A stretch of DNA of 64,000 nucleotides from Catenovulum agarivorans DS-2 (GCF_000568405.1 NZ_ARZY01000017.1:1-64000), one strand, 5' to 3'; shown: positions 17,859 to 27,999, numbered from the stretch's first letter. Translations and numbers: made by a program. Notes: a model not told the origin generated them from the sequence alone.

Positions 17859-18599
17859 ATGTCAACAATCGATACTAACAATAGCAATATATTGGAGAAC
17901 TTGCGTAAAACAGAGCAAGCGAACCAAAATCAAAGTGAAGCTGAGCGCAACACTATGGGGCAAGAAGATTTTTTCTCCTTGCTGACAACTCAGCTAGCTG
18001 CACAAGACCCAACCAACCCGGCTAGCAACGAAGAAATGATCTCGCAAATGACCAGTTTTACTATGGCTGAAGGGATTACCGACTTGGGCGATAAATTTGA
18101 CACATTTACAGGGCAGTTCAGCGAATTTCTTGCCAATAATTCTGTAAATCAAACATCGAATAAAGCATTGCAAGCTTCATCTATGGTTGGCCGCCAAGTA
18201 TTGGTTGAATCTGAACAAGGTGCGCTTTTTCAAGTAGGCGAAGACAGCTACATGATGCCTGCTCAATTAATGTTTGAAGGTGGCATGAATGATATTCGAG
18301 TAAATGTACAAGATAGTTCGGGTAAAACCATTCAAACATTGGAGCTGGGGGCTTCGTCAGAAGGTCCATTGACTTACACATGGGATGGTAAAAATAGCGC
18401 GGGCGAACAAATGCCAGCAGGCTTATACAAAATTGAAGCAACAGGCATAGACCCATCATCGGGTCAACGAACAGATATTACAAATGGCTCATACTCTACG
18501 GTTAGCAGTGTGCGCTTTGGTGCGGGTAACGCATTAGATATGAATTTAGCCGGGTTAGGCAATTTCTCAATGGACGACATTATTGAGGTTGCGCCTTAA
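17859..18599 (+). CDS. flgD: Flagellar hook-capping protein FlgD
   Basis: A 246-residue hook scaffold. The conserved N-terminus contains MGQEDFFSLLTTQLAAQDPTNP and SQMTSFTMAEGI, required for export and assembly. A FLIPER/FnIII-like pair of beta domains follows (about 95-230), with GPLTYTWDGKNSAGEQMPAGLYK. It caps the growing hook and is discarded once the hook is complete. AGAGGT lies upstream of the ATG. Confidence 0.95.
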   Translation: MSTIDTNNSNILENLRKTEQANQNQSEAERNTMGQEDFFSLLTTQLAAQDPTNPASNEEMISQMTSFTMAEGITDLGDKFDTFTGQFSEFLANNSVNQTSNKALQASSMVGRQVLVESEQGALFQVGEDSYMMPAQLMFEGGMNDIRVNVQDSSGKTIQTLELGASSEGPLTYTWDGKNSAGEQMPAGLYKIEATGIDPSSGQRTDITNGSYSTVSSVRFGAGNALDMNLAGLGNFSMDDIIEVAP

Positions 18600-18630
18600 T
18601 TAGGTTCAAAAAACGAAGAGGTAACAAGGT

Positions 18631-20073
18631 ATGTCTTTTAACGTAGCGTTAAGTGGTATTTCGGTATCACAGAAAGATTTAAATACAACGGCAAATAATA
18701 TTGCCAATGCCAACACCACAGGTTTTAAAGAAAGCCGCGCGGAGTTTGGTGACGTATTTGCAACATCTGTATTTGGTGCAGGCAAAACTAAGGTGGGTGA
18801 TGGTGGTTTAACCTCTGTTGTTGCCCAGCAGTTTGGTCAAGGTAGCTTAAAATTTACCAATAACTCGCTCGATTTAGCGATCACTGGTAATGGCTTTTTT
18901 GCGATGACGCCCGATTTAGCATCACGTGATATGTCATTTACCCGAGCAGGTAATTTTAAACTGAATGAAGACAATTTTGTGGTTTCAAATAAAGGTCATT
19001 ATTTGCAAGTTTATCCAGTAAATGAAGACGGCACATCACAAGGTGTTTCATTATCGACCACCGAAACTTTACGTATTCCAGATTCAGCCGGTGTGCCGGT
19101 GGCGACCACAAATGTTGAAATGACTTTTAATGTTGATTCAACTTCGACACCATTAGACCCAGCTTTATTTAATCCGAATGATAACACCACTTATCATGCG
19201 TCATCATCAGTAACCATATTTGACTCCCTCGGTGAAAGTCATATCCAAACAACTTATTATGTTAAAGATGAAAACGCTGCTAGCAATACACCACCAATTA
19301 ACCGTTGGTATGTATTTATGTCAGTAGATACAGATGCTAACGGCAATCCAGTTCCTGTTGATTTAAATGGGACAGCAATTGGAGCGAGTGATGCAAACGC
19401 AACTGCCGCTAGCGGTGGGCAAATTACTGCTTCGCCAACTGGGTATGCAGCTGGTGACGGTGACTTTGTTGGTATTCCTTTAGTGTTTAATAACCAAGGT
19501 GAAATTCAGTCAGTAAATGGTTACCTACCTGGTACAGATGCAGAGCCTTTTGTGACCAGTCAGCCGTTGGGGCCAACATTAACCAATACACCGCCCGAAG
19601 CGGGTGTATTAACTAATGGCGCTGATGCTGCTCAAACCATCACACTCGATTTCACAGAACCAACACAATTTGCATCTTCATTCGAAGTAACATCACTCGA
19701 GCAAGACGGTGCTACTGTGGGCCGATTAACTGGTGTGTCCATTGCAGATGATGGTTTAGTTTCTGCCAATTACTCCAACGGTACAGTTGATTATTTAGGC
19801 CGTGTTGCGCTAGTGCGATTTGCTAACGACCAAGGTTTACAACAAATCGGTAACGTAAGCTGGAAAGAAACAATTAGCTCAGGCCAGCCATTAGCGGGTG
19901 AAGCAAACACAGGTACCTTTGGCACCATTGTTTCTTCAGCTTTGGAGCAATCGAACGTAGATATAACTCAAGAGCTGGTGGATTTGATTACCTCTCAAAA
20001 ATCATTCCAAGCTAATTCAAGAGCATTAGACGTCAACTCGCAGTTACAACAGAATATACTGCAAATCCGTTAA
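18631..20073 (+). CDS. flgE: Flagellar hook protein FlgE
   Basis: A 480-residue hook subunit. The N-terminal D0 motif is NTTANNIANANTTGFKESRAEF and the C-terminal D0 helix is TQELVDLITSQKSFQANSRALDVNSQLQQNILQIR. The centre (about 130-380) is a Thr/Asp/Asn-rich surface-exposed D1/D2 region. The last visible gene of the first flg transcript, it is followed by a hairpin terminator and a new sigma-54 promoter before flgF. Confidence 0.97.
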   Translation: MSFNVALSGISVSQKDLNTTANNIANANTTGFKESRAEFGDVFATSVFGAGKTKVGDGGLTSVVAQQFGQGSLKFTNNSLDLAITGNGFFAMTPDLASRDMSFTRAGNFKLNEDNFVVSNKGHYLQVYPVNEDGTSQGVSLSTTETLRIPDSAGVPVATTNVEMTFNVDSTSTPLDPALFNPNDNTTYHASSSVTIFDSLGESHIQTTYYVKDENAASNTPPINRWYVFMSVDTDANGNPVPVDLNGTAIGASDANATAASGGQITASPTGYAAGDGDFVGIPLVFNNQGEIQSVNGYLPGTDAEPFVTSQPLGPTLTNTPPEAGVLTNGADAAQTITLDFTEPTQFASSFEVTSLEQDGATVGRLTGVSIADDGLVSANYSNGTVDYLGRVALVRFANDQGLQQIGNVSWKETISSGQPLAGEANTGTFGTIVSSALEQSNVDITQELVDLITSQKSFQANSRALDVNSQLQQNILQIR

Positions 20074-20094
20074 TAAAATTTCTACCTCTTCAAC

Positions 20095-20131
20095 AAACGA
20101 GCTGTCAATGTTTTGGCTGCTCGTTTTCTTT
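20095..20131 (+). terminator. Intrinsic terminator after flgE
   Basis: AAACGAGC (20095-20102) pairs with GCTCGTTT (20119-20126) around a 16-nt loop, followed by TTCTTTTT. It separates the flgBCDE unit from the flgF promoter. Confidence 0.75.
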
Positions 20132-20191
20132 TTATACCCGCATTAAATTATTGATACTAAAGCATAAAAATTTTCACTTCATTTTGTTTGT

Positions 20192-20207
20192 TGGCATTAA
20201 CCTTGCA
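20192..20207 (+). promoter_or_regulatory. Sigma-54 promoter of the flgF operon
   Basis: TGGCAT-N5-TTGCA with correct spacing, 42 bp before flgF. It is closely similar to the flgB promoter. Confidence 0.82.
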
Positions 20208-20249
20208 AAATAAACAGTATGTCAAACTATTGTCAGAGCGGCGGTTAAC

Positions 20250-21014
20250 ATGGATAAAATGCTATGGGTAGCCATGAGTGGCGCCAAACAAAATCTAAAT
20301 GCGGTATCTGTTCAAGCCAATAATTTAGCCAATGTTAAAACCATTGGTTTTAAGGCTGATCTAGTACAAGCGCGCAGTATGCAAGCTTTTGGAGAAGGTT
20401 TGCCATCTCGCGTTTTTTCAATGGCTGAGCGGCCCTCGCAAAACATGTCCGGTGGCACCATGATCACCACAGGTCGAGATTTAGACATTGCGATTCAAGG
20501 TGACGGCTGGATGGCGGTGGAAGACAAAAATGGTCAAGAAGCTTATACCCGCAATGGTAATTTGCAAATTACGCCTGAAGGATTGTTAACCACATCGAGT
20601 GGTCAACCTGTAATCGGTGAAGGCGGGCCCATTTTATTGCCAATTCCAGTAGATAAAGTGGAAATTGGTTTAGATGGCGCGATTGTTGTTAGACCTCAGG
20701 GGGCGCCAGCAAACTTTTTAGAAGAAGTTGATCGGATAAAGCTAATAAAGCCAACTGACGACTTTGAATTAGACAAAGGTAATGATGGTTTATTTAGGCC
20801 AAAAGAATTAGATGAGTTTGCTCAGTGTGGCTTTTGTGAAGCATCGCCGGATGTGCGCATTATTAAAGGTGCGTTAGAGTCGAGCAACGTTAATGCAGTT
20901 AGCGCTATGGTTGATATGGTTTCATTGCAAAGACAATTTGAAATGCAAAACAAGATGATGAAACAAGCCGAAACCATAGATCGTCAATCAGACATGTTAA
21001 TGAGAGTTTTTTAA
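20250..21014 (+). CDS. flgF: Flagellar rod protein FlgF
   Basis: A 254-residue rod protein. The N-terminal motif VQANNLANVKTIGFKADLVQA and the C-terminal SSNVNAVSAMVDMVSLQRQFEMQNKMM are diagnostic. The central beta region contains RDLDIAIQGDGWMAVEDKNG. It opens the second rod/ring transcript (flgF-G-H-I-J) behind its own sigma-54 promoter. Confidence 0.96.
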   Translation: MDKMLWVAMSGAKQNLNAVSVQANNLANVKTIGFKADLVQARSMQAFGEGLPSRVFSMAERPSQNMSGGTMITTGRDLDIAIQGDGWMAVEDKNGQEAYTRNGNLQITPEGLLTTSSGQPVIGEGGPILLPIPVDKVEIGLDGAIVVRPQGAPANFLEEVDRIKLIKPTDDFELDKGNDGLFRPKELDEFAQCGFCEASPDVRIIKGALESSNVNAVSAMVDMVSLQRQFEMQNKMMKQAETIDRQSDMLMRVF

Positions 21015-21042
21015 TTGAGTTTAATTACTCAGGAGGTGAAAT

Positions 21043-21831
21043 ATGCATTCAGCACTCTGGATCAGTAAAACTGGGCTTGATGCACAGCAAACCGATATTT
21101 CGGTTATCTCAAATAACTTGGCCAATGCCAGTACAATTGGTTTTAAAAAAAGCCGAGCAATATTTGAAGATTTGCTCTACCAAAATATTAATCAGCCTGG
21201 TGGTCGTTCTTCGCAAGATACTGAGCTACCAAATGGTTTAATGTTAGGCGCAGGTTCAAAAGTAGTGGCAACACAAAAAAACTTTTCGCAAGGTAACACG
21301 CTAACAACCGAAAATGCGTTAGATGTGATGGTACAAGGAAAAGGTTTTTTTGAGGTATTACAACCAGATGGCACCATAGCTTATACGCGTAATGGTCAAT
21401 TTACCTTAGATGCAGATGGGCAAATGGTCACCTCAGGTGCAGGCTTCTTAATCCAGCCAAACATTACAATTCCGCCTGATGCACAATCAGTTACTGTTTC
21501 TCAAGATGGTGAAGTCAGTGTTACCTTGCCTGGACAAGCGGATAACGTAGTGGTTGGCCAGCTAACTTTAACTGATTTTATCAATCCATCAGGTCTACAA
21601 CCAATTGGTCAAAATTTGTATACCGAAACAGCGGTAAGTGGCGCGCCAGTACAAGGTAATCCAGGCGTTGATGGCTTAGGTTTAACCATTCAAGGTGCAT
21701 TAGAAACGTCAAACGTGAATGTGACTGAAGAGTTGGTCAATCTGATTGAGAGCCAACGTGCATTTGAAATGAACTCTAAAGTTATTTCGTCGGTTGACCA
21801 AATGTTGGGTCAAGCGGTGCAGCAGCTATAA
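21043..21831 (+). CDS. flgG: Flagellar distal rod protein FlgG
   Basis: A 262-residue distal rod subunit, the usual FlgG length. The N-terminus has ISNNLANASTIGFKKSRAIFEDLLYQ, which includes the extra segment that separates FlgG from FlgE, and the C-terminus is TEELVNLIESQRAFEMNSKVISSVDQML. A strong AGGAGGTG precedes the ATG. It follows flgF by 28 bp and precedes flgH by 25 bp. Confidence 0.97.
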   Translation: MHSALWISKTGLDAQQTDISVISNNLANASTIGFKKSRAIFEDLLYQNINQPGGRSSQDTELPNGLMLGAGSKVVATQKNFSQGNTLTTENALDVMVQGKGFFEVLQPDGTIAYTRNGQFTLDADGQMVTSGAGFLIQPNITIPPDAQSVTVSQDGEVSVTLPGQADNVVVGQLTLTDFINPSGLQPIGQNLYTETAVSGAPVQGNPGVDGLGLTIQGALETSNVNVTEELVNLIESQRAFEMNSKVISSVDQMLGQAVQQL

Positions 21832-21856
21832 ATTTAGTTTGATTTGGAGGTGGCTG

Positions 21857-22549
21857 ATGAATAGCTCAATGTATAAATCAATGGCAACAAGCTTGATGCT
21901 TTTGTGTTTGGTCAGCTGTGCAACCACCAAAGAATCAGCTGCGATACCGGACGATCCAGAATTTGCACCAATAGAGCCAATTCCAGAAGCGGTAGCTGTG
22001 GTACCGACAGGCTCATTGTATTCTGATATTAGTCCAAACAATATTTATTCTGACAGTAAAGCACGCAGGTTAGGCGACATTATCACAGTGGTCTTAAAAG
22101 AAAATACCTCTGCGTCTAAGCAATCTAAGGCAGAATACGGTAAAGAAAACGATGTATCAATGCAGCCTTTTTCGGCACTCGGTCGTGTTGCAACCATTGG
22201 TGGTAATCCGATAGATCTTAGTTTGAGTAGTGAAACCGAATTTAAAGGTGACTCTAAAGCCGATCAGAGTAACAGTTTAACTGGGCAAATTTCAGTCCAT
22301 GTAACACGTATTTTACCCAATGGTAACTTGGTGGTACGTGGTGAAAAATGGTTAACGCTGAATACGGGTGATGAATATATTCGAGTAACAGGCATAGTTC
22401 GACCTGCTGATATCAGTAGTGACAATACTGTGCCAAGTACACGTGTTGCCAATGCCCGTATCCAATATAGTGGTACAGGCTCGTTTGCAGAGTCTTCGCA
22501 GCAAGGCTGGTTATCTAAGTTCTTCTATTCCACTTGGTGGCCGTTTTAA
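21857..22549 (+). CDS. flgH: Flagellar L-ring lipoprotein FlgH
   Basis: A 230-residue outer-membrane lipoprotein forming the L ring. The start at 21857 is used because GGAGG lies 6 bp upstream and it gives a signal peptide with lipobox LVSC; the longer frame from 21794 only overlaps flgG. The family blocks are GSLYSDISPNNIYSDSKARRLGDIITVVLKE and VRGEKWLTLNTGDEYIRVTGIVRPADI. It ends in the typical GWLSKFF...WWPF. Confidence 0.96.
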   Translation: MNSSMYKSMATSLMLLCLVSCATTKESAAIPDDPEFAPIEPIPEAVAVVPTGSLYSDISPNNIYSDSKARRLGDIITVVLKENTSASKQSKAEYGKENDVSMQPFSALGRVATIGGNPIDLSLSSETEFKGDSKADQSNSLTGQISVHVTRILPNGNLVVRGEKWLTLNTGDEYIRVTGIVRPADISSDNTVPSTRVANARIQYSGTGSFAESSQQGWLSKFFYSTWWPF

Positions 22550-22559
22550 GGAGTAGATA

Positions 22560-23648
22560 ATGAAAAAGCTTATTGTATTGATTAGTTTGCTGTTCTTTAC
22601 ATCGTTTGTGCAAGCGCAACGCATTAAAGATTTAGCTAGTATTCAAGGCATTCGTGATAATCAATTAGTCGGTTATGGTTTAGTTGTTGGTTTGCCTGGA
22701 ACGGGTGAGCAAAGTCCGTTTACCGAACAAAGTTTTAGAACCATGCTGAATAACTTTGGTATCAGCTTACCATCGTCAACTAAACCAAAAATTAAAAATG
22801 TTGCAGCGGTAGCTGTGTCAGCCACCTTGCCACCATTTACTAAACCAGGTCAACAAATTGACGTAACTGTTTCGTCAATTGGCAGCGCAGGAAGCTTAAA
22901 TGGCGGTACCTTATTACAAACAATGTTAAAAGGTGCAGATGGTAAAACTTATGCGATTGCCCAAGGCAGCTTAATTGTTGGTGGATTTGGTATTCAAGGG
23001 CAAGATGGTTCGCAGGTACTGGTGAATACGCCTACAGTTGGACGTATTCCGAATGGCGCTTTGGTTGAACGCGAAGTACCAACTGCATTAGGCCACGGGG
23101 ATACATTAACCTTTAATTTGCACCGTTCCGATTTTACCACAGCAAAACGTATGGCAGATGTGATTAATCAGCTGGTTGGCCCTAATTCAGCAACAGCAGT
23201 TGATGCCACCTCAGTAAAAGTGATTGCGCCCAGAGATATTGGCCAGCGGGTTTCATATATTGCTACGTTAGAAAACCTAGAATTTACCCCAGCAGATGCG
23301 CCCGCTAAAGTGATAGTGAATTCACGTACTGGCACAATCGTTATTGGCAAAGATGTGCGCTTGGCACCGACTGCAGTAACTCATGGTGGACTGACAGTGA
23401 CTATTGCGGCGAATCAACAGGTCAGTCAGCCAAATGCATTTGCGGGTGGTGATACAGTGACCACCAAACAAACACTAATTGATGTGGCACAAGATGACAC
23501 CCGAATGTTTGTTTTGGATGCTGGTACTAGTTTAGATGAGCTAGTGAGAGCGTTAAACGAAATTGGCGCAGCTCCCGGTGATTTAATGGCAATTTTAGAA
23601 GCATTAAAAGAATCGGGTGCACTGCAAGGCGAATTAGTGGTTATCTAG
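22560..23648 (+). CDS. flgI: Flagellar P-ring protein FlgI
   Basis: A 362-residue periplasmic P-ring subunit with a cleavable signal peptide ([19 protein letters not shown]). The mature start [20 protein letters not shown] is strongly conserved, as is the C-terminal [32 protein letters not shown]. Ring assembly needs FlgA, encoded nearby. AAGGAG precedes the ATG, 10 bp after flgH. Confidence 0.98.
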   Translation: MKKLIVLISLLFFTSFVQAQRIKDLASIQGIRDNQLVGYGLVVGLPGTGEQSPFTEQSFRTMLNNFGISLPSSTKPKIKNVAAVAVSATLPPFTKPGQQIDVTVSSIGSAGSLNGGTLLQTMLKGADGKTYAIAQGSLIVGGFGIQGQDGSQVLVNTPTVGRIPNGALVEREVPTALGHGDTLTFNLHRSDFTTAKRMADVINQLVGPNSATAVDATSVKVIAPRDIGQRVSYIATLENLEFTPADAPAKVIVNSRTGTIVIGKDVRLAPTAVTHGGLTVTIAANQQVSQPNAFAGGDTVTTKQTLIDVAQDDTRMFVLDAGTSLDELVRALNEIGAAPGDLMAILEALKESGALQGELVVI

Positions 23649-23659
23649 CGGGTGGCGAG

Positions 23660-24625
23660 ATGGATAAATTAGATCAAGCTCAATTTGTTCAAGATTTTGC
23701 TGGCTTAAATGGCCTCCGTGAGGCTGCCCAAAGTAATCCAAATGATCAAAAGGCTCTGCGCAAAGCGGCGGAGCATTTTGAATCCATTTTTATGAAAATG
23801 ATGCTGCAAAGTATGCGTCAGGCAGAAGAAGTATTAGAAGACAAAGACAGCCCATTTAATAGCCAAGAAACGAAATTTTTCCGAGGTATGATGGATGACC
23901 AGCTGGCTGTAGACTTATCGTCAACTGGTGCATTGGGTTTGGCCGATCTAATTGTAGAACAATTGTCGCCAGGCACAGGGAATATCACCGCAGCATCAAT
24001 TACGCGTAACGATGGCCAACTATCCAGAGCGCAGGCTTATCCGCAAGCCAATCAGTTTTCCGCAAGAGCAGCTGAGCAACCACAAGCAAATCAAACCGCT
24101 GTGGAGCAAAGTACGGCTTTGCCGGTTGAGCGAGTAGAATTTGCCAACAAACAAGACTTTGTTGATAAATTGCTTCCGTACGCGACCATGGCAGCGGAAA
24201 AATTGGGTATTTCTCCAATAGCCATGATAGGTCAAGCAGCGCTAGAAACTGGTTGGGGTCAAAAAATGATGCAAAAATTCGATGGCAGTAATGCGTTAAA
24301 TTTTTTTGGAATTAAAGCGGACGGCCGTTGGGATGGAGACAAAACGACTGTTAGTACCCTTGAATATAAAAATGGTGTTGCGCATCAAGAACGAGCACAA
24401 TTTCGTGCTTATTCAAATATTGCCGAGTCTATGCAAGATTATGCCGATTTTATTTTAAATAGCCCCAGATATCAGCAAGCAGTAGAGGTTGGTAAAGACG
24501 TTAAACAGTATTTTTCTGAGCTGCAAAAAGCAGGTTATGCGACCGACCCCAACTATGCGGATAAAATTATGTCTGTGTTGAAAGATTCTGTGTTCGATTC
24601 CGCAAGAGATATGCTAAAGTTTTAA
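23660..24625 (+). CDS. flgJ: FlgJ, rod cap and peptidoglycan hydrolase
   Basis: A 321-residue two-domain FlgJ. The N-terminal rod-capping domain (about 1-105) has AAEHFESIFMKMMLQSMRQAEE and FRGMMDDQLA. A Gln/Ala-rich linker leads to a C-terminal glucosaminidase/muramidase domain (about 160-315) with the catalytic-type Glu in GQAALETGWGQ (near residue 196). It bores the peptidoglycan for rod passage. Its final codons (AAG TTT TAA) form part of the sigma-28 -35 box that drives flgK. Confidence 0.96.
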   Translation: MDKLDQAQFVQDFAGLNGLREAAQSNPNDQKALRKAAEHFESIFMKMMLQSMRQAEEVLEDKDSPFNSQETKFFRGMMDDQLAVDLSSTGALGLADLIVEQLSPGTGNITAASITRNDGQLSRAQAYPQANQFSARAAEQPQANQTAVEQSTALPVERVEFANKQDFVDKLLPYATMAAEKLGISPIAMIGQAALETGWGQKMMQKFDGSNALNFFGIKADGRWDGDKTTVSTLEYKNGVAHQERAQFRAYSNIAESMQDYADFILNSPRYQQAVEVGKDVKQYFSELQKAGYATDPNYADKIMSVLKDSVFDSARDMLKF

Positions 24626-24641
24626 TAATGTTTGCCGATAT
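24615..24641 (+). promoter_or_regulatory. Sigma-28 promoter of flgK-flgL
   Basis: TAAAGTTT-N11-GCCGATAT matches the FliA consensus at 15 of 16 bases. The -35 box overlaps the flgJ stop codon, and the flgK ATG is about 50 bp downstream. Confidence 0.88.
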
Positions 24642-24692
24642 AAAACATAGCAAGAATTTTAGCTATTAGGCATTGGGTTGGGGTTAAACTAA

Positions 24693-26741
24693 ATGACGGA
24701 CTTGTTAAAGATTGGTTCATCGGCTTTGTTGGGTAATCAAAACCAACTGGCGACAACCAGTAACAATATTGCCAATATGAATACGCCGGGCTTTACCCGT
24801 CAGCGTACCGAATATGCAAACTACGTAGAGTGGGGAGTAGGCCGACCACAAGTTATCCGTATGTTTGACCGTTATGCCATTGATCAATATCGCCGCGACA
24901 CTACCGAAAACGCCCGATTACAAACCTATACAGAAAACACTAGTGTATTGGATAACTTATTTTCCGACCAAACTGTCAGTATTTCAAAAGGTTTAGAGGG
25001 CGTATTTCAACGTTTGCATGAAGCAAATGACGATCCGTCTTCATTAACACCTCGTCAATTGGTAATTTCCGATTCAAACGCACTTGTTGGTCGAATGCAA
25101 AGTCTAACAGACAGAGTGTTGGAACAAGAGCAAATCGTAAACGATGAAATTAAGTTAGAACTAAGTGAAACCAATTCATTGATCAAAGGTTTATATGACT
25201 TAAATGGTAAAATAGTTGCATCGAAACAATCTTCTGTGAATGGCCAATCAGCTCCAGAATTATTAGATGAACGTAATGAAGTCATTCGACGTTTAGCTGA
25301 AAAGGTCAACTCACAAACTATTGAAGCCGATACAGGTGCTATTTATGTTAATACTCAAGGTGGACAATCGCTGGTTACCAATGCCAACTATTTTCAGTTT
25401 AAGGCAGTTTCGGGTGATCCTGACCCGAACCGCACAGAAATACAAACCTTCATTAATAGCAACCCAAATGCAGTACAAGATTTTCGCACCGAAAATTTGG
25501 GCGGATCTATTGGTGGTTTAATTGAATATCGAAAAACGGTGTTGGACGAGTCGATAAATTCGTTAGGGCAACTCGCTATCGCTTTTTCCGATGCCATGAA
25601 CGAACAAAACAAAAAAGGTGTTGATTTAGAAGGCCAACTCGGTGGTGATATATTTAACATTCCGAGCACTCAGGCTTTAGGGTATCGCGACAACAGCAGT
25701 GCCAACCATTATGTAGAAGTGAGAATTGAAGAGGGCTTGGGTGACCAGGTGAGTAACTTTGATTACCAAGTAACTTTTACTTCAGCTACTGAGTATACTG
25801 TTCAAGCATACAAACAAGGCGAAACCATTGGCACGGCAAGTGGCCCCTTTACAATTCCAGCGAGTACAGCTGATTATCAAGGCAGTGCCGATGGATTGCC
25901 CGATGGTTTAGAGTTAAGGTTTTCACCTGATAATGCATTTGTAGCCGGCGATACATTTTTGGCAAGACCAACTCGGTTAGCTGGTGTGCAAATTGAAATG
26001 AACTTAAACCGGCCAGAGCAAATAGCTTTAGCTGCACCGATTTCGGTCGAAAATCCAATTACTAATATTGGAAACGGCGAAATTAAATTGCAAGAGATTA
26101 CTTCAACCGATACTGATAACTCAACACTGAATATGAGTGCATTTGATGCGGCCAACGCATTAGATGCGGATGCGCCGACTAAAGTGGTTTATACATTAGC
26201 AGGTACTTATGAAGTACAAGATAGTTCTGGCAATGTACTAGGAACAGCAACCTCTGGTGACAACATTATGGCGCAATTGCAAGCCGCTGGTGCTTGGCCA
26301 GCAGCCACGCATGGTAGTGATTACCCTGGATATGAAGTTAGCATTGCTGGTCAGCCACAAGCAGGTGATGAATTTAATATTAGCTTCAACTCAGATGCTT
26401 TGGATGATAACTTTAATGGGCAGAAGTTAACTGATTTGCAGTCTGATGACACCATGCGGCGAAATATCGCCGGTACAGGTAATAACACCCTTACTTTTAC
26501 TGAAGCCTACTCTAATTTAATCGGCTTTGTTGGTGACACTGCAAATCGAGCACAAATTGACCTAACAGCCAGTACCACTATGCTAGAGCAATCTGAACAG
26601 CGGGTGGCGGATATGTCCGGGGTTAATTTGGATGAAGAAGCGGCAGACTTAGTTAGGTATGAACAAGCGTACAGTGCGGCTGCTCGAATTATTACCGTGT
26701 CTAATACCCTGTTTGATTCGCTATTGCAGGCGGTGAGGTAA
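24693..26741 (+). CDS. flgK: Hook-filament junction protein FlgK (HAP1)
   Basis: A 682-residue HAP1, longer than the E. coli protein (547) because of central beta-rich insertions. The N-terminal motif is LATTSNNIANMNTPGFTRQR and the C-terminal is VNLDEEAADLVRYEQAYSAAARIITVSNTLFDSLL. The insertion includes a GTYEVQDSSGNVLG module (near residue 505) that also occurs in FlgL. It is expressed from its own sigma-28 promoter and forms a two-gene unit with flgL, 3 bp apart. FlgN is its expected export chaperone. Confidence 0.96.
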   Translation: MTDLLKIGSSALLGNQNQLATTSNNIANMNTPGFTRQRTEYANYVEWGVGRPQVIRMFDRYAIDQYRRDTTENARLQTYTENTSVLDNLFSDQTVSISKGLEGVFQRLHEANDDPSSLTPRQLVISDSNALVGRMQSLTDRVLEQEQIVNDEIKLELSETNSLIKGLYDLNGKIVASKQSSVNGQSAPELLDERNEVIRRLAEKVNSQTIEADTGAIYVNTQGGQSLVTNANYFQFKAVSGDPDPNRTEIQTFINSNPNAVQDFRTENLGGSIGGLIEYRKTVLDESINSLGQLAIAFSDAMNEQNKKGVDLEGQLGGDIFNIPSTQALGYRDNSSANHYVEVRIEEGLGDQVSNFDYQVTFTSATEYTVQAYKQGETIGTASGPFTIPASTADYQGSADGLPDGLELRFSPDNAFVAGDTFLARPTRLAGVQIEMNLNRPEQIALAAPISVENPITNIGNGEIKLQEITSTDTDNSTLNMSAFDAANALDADAPTKVVYTLAGTYEVQDSSGNVLGTATSGDNIMAQLQAAGAWPAATHGSDYPGYEVSIAGQPQAGDEFNISFNSDALDDNFNGQKLTDLQSDDTMRRNIAGTGNNTLTFTEAYSNLIGFVGDTANRAQIDLTASTTMLEQSEQRVADMSGVNLDEEAADLVRYEQAYSAAARIITVSNTLFDSLLQAVR

Positions 26742-26744
26742 TTT

Positions 26745-27971
26745 ATGCGATTAACCACAAATTTAATTTATGACCGCAGTTTACAAGGTATCTTAGAAAC
26801 TCAAAAAAAGTTGGTGCGCGCCAATGATGTATTGGTGAAACAAACGAATATTTTAAAACCATCGGATGATCCATCTGGCGCAACTAAGGTTGTACGTTTT
26901 GATGAGGATTTGTCGCGGTTAGAGCAGTTTAGTAAAAATACTATACAACTTAAAAATCAATTGAGTACACAAGAAACAGCATTAACGGGTATCAATAATT
27001 CGTTGACTAGAGCGCATACTTTATCCATTCAAGCTGGTAATGGTGCGTTTGATGATACCGATAGACGAGCAATGGCTGTAGAGTTAGATTTAATTAAGCA
27101 AGAAATTGCCGATTTAATGAACTCAAAAAACTCGCAGGGTGATTATATTTTTGCGGGGGCAAAATCAGATAAGCCGCCTTTTATTCAAGATAGCTCTGGT
27201 AGCTATATTTACCAAGGTGACGAGAACGTTAAAAAAGTACAGATATCAGAAACATTAAAAGTAGAAGCTGGTATTCCAGGCTCTGGTTTTTCTATATTTG
27301 AAGATACAGCTGCGCGAAACGGTGTAACGATTGCGGGCTCGTCAACGGCGTCTGGCAGTTATCGATTAGAAAATGGCGATAGCTTTGATAACTTCCATCA
27401 ACAGAATTACCTAAAAATTCCTCCTAGCCCAGCTGGCTCAAATGACTACAGTGTTGTTTTTGGTACAGGGACATATCAAGTACAAGATAATAGTGGTAAC
27501 GTCTTGGACTCAGGTAATTTCACCGCTGGCACGCCGATTAACTTTAAAGGGTTAGAATTTTCTGTTAATGGCACACCTACTGCTGGACAGCAGTTAGATT
27601 TTACTTTAAACGATCCAGCCAAACGAAATATTTTAAATTCGTTAGACGAGCTGATTTCTCGCTTGCGAGATCCACAAGGCGCTGGTGATTCATTAAACGA
27701 CACTATTCAAAATACACTGTTTTCGATTAACCAATCACAAGAAAATGTTGGTTTTGCTCGCTCTGAAATTGGTGGACGCATTAATGTAATCGATAGTGTG
27801 GATATGTCGAACAAAGACCTAGAGATAAACGTTAAATCTGCCAAAGCCAAAGTCTCTGAAGCAGACTTTGCCGAGGCTGTTACTGAACTACAAAAACAAG
27901 AAACCGCTTATCAAGTGTCAAATACCACCTTTGGTCGCATTACAGGACTGTCTTTATTTAACTTTCTATAA
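26745..27971 (+). CDS. flgL: Hook-filament junction protein FlgL (HAP3)
   Basis: A 408-residue flagellin-like HAP3. The N-terminal helix region has KQTNILKPSDDPSGATKVVRFDE and QGDYIFAGAKSDKPPF, and the C-terminus reads AEAVTELQKQETAYQVSNTTFGRITGLSLFNFL. The central part (about 195-300) contains a GTYQVQDNSGNVLD module shared with FlgK. It is coupled to flgK and followed by a strong terminator that separates it from the flagellin genes. Confidence 0.95.
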   Translation: MRLTTNLIYDRSLQGILETQKKLVRANDVLVKQTNILKPSDDPSGATKVVRFDEDLSRLEQFSKNTIQLKNQLSTQETALTGINNSLTRAHTLSIQAGNGAFDDTDRRAMAVELDLIKQEIADLMNSKNSQGDYIFAGAKSDKPPFIQDSSGSYIYQGDENVKKVQISETLKVEAGIPGSGFSIFEDTAARNGVTIAGSSTASGSYRLENGDSFDNFHQQNYLKIPPSPAGSNDYSVVFGTGTYQVQDNSGNVLDSGNFTAGTPINFKGLEFSVNGTPTAGQQLDFTLNDPAKRNILNSLDELISRLRDPQGAGDSLNDTIQNTLFSINQSQENVGFARSEIGGRINVIDSVDMSNKDLEINVKSAKAKVSEADFAEAVTELQKQETAYQVSNTTFGRITGLSLFNFL

Positions 27972-27999
27972 CTTTACCTGAACGCTCACCTTTGACAAT

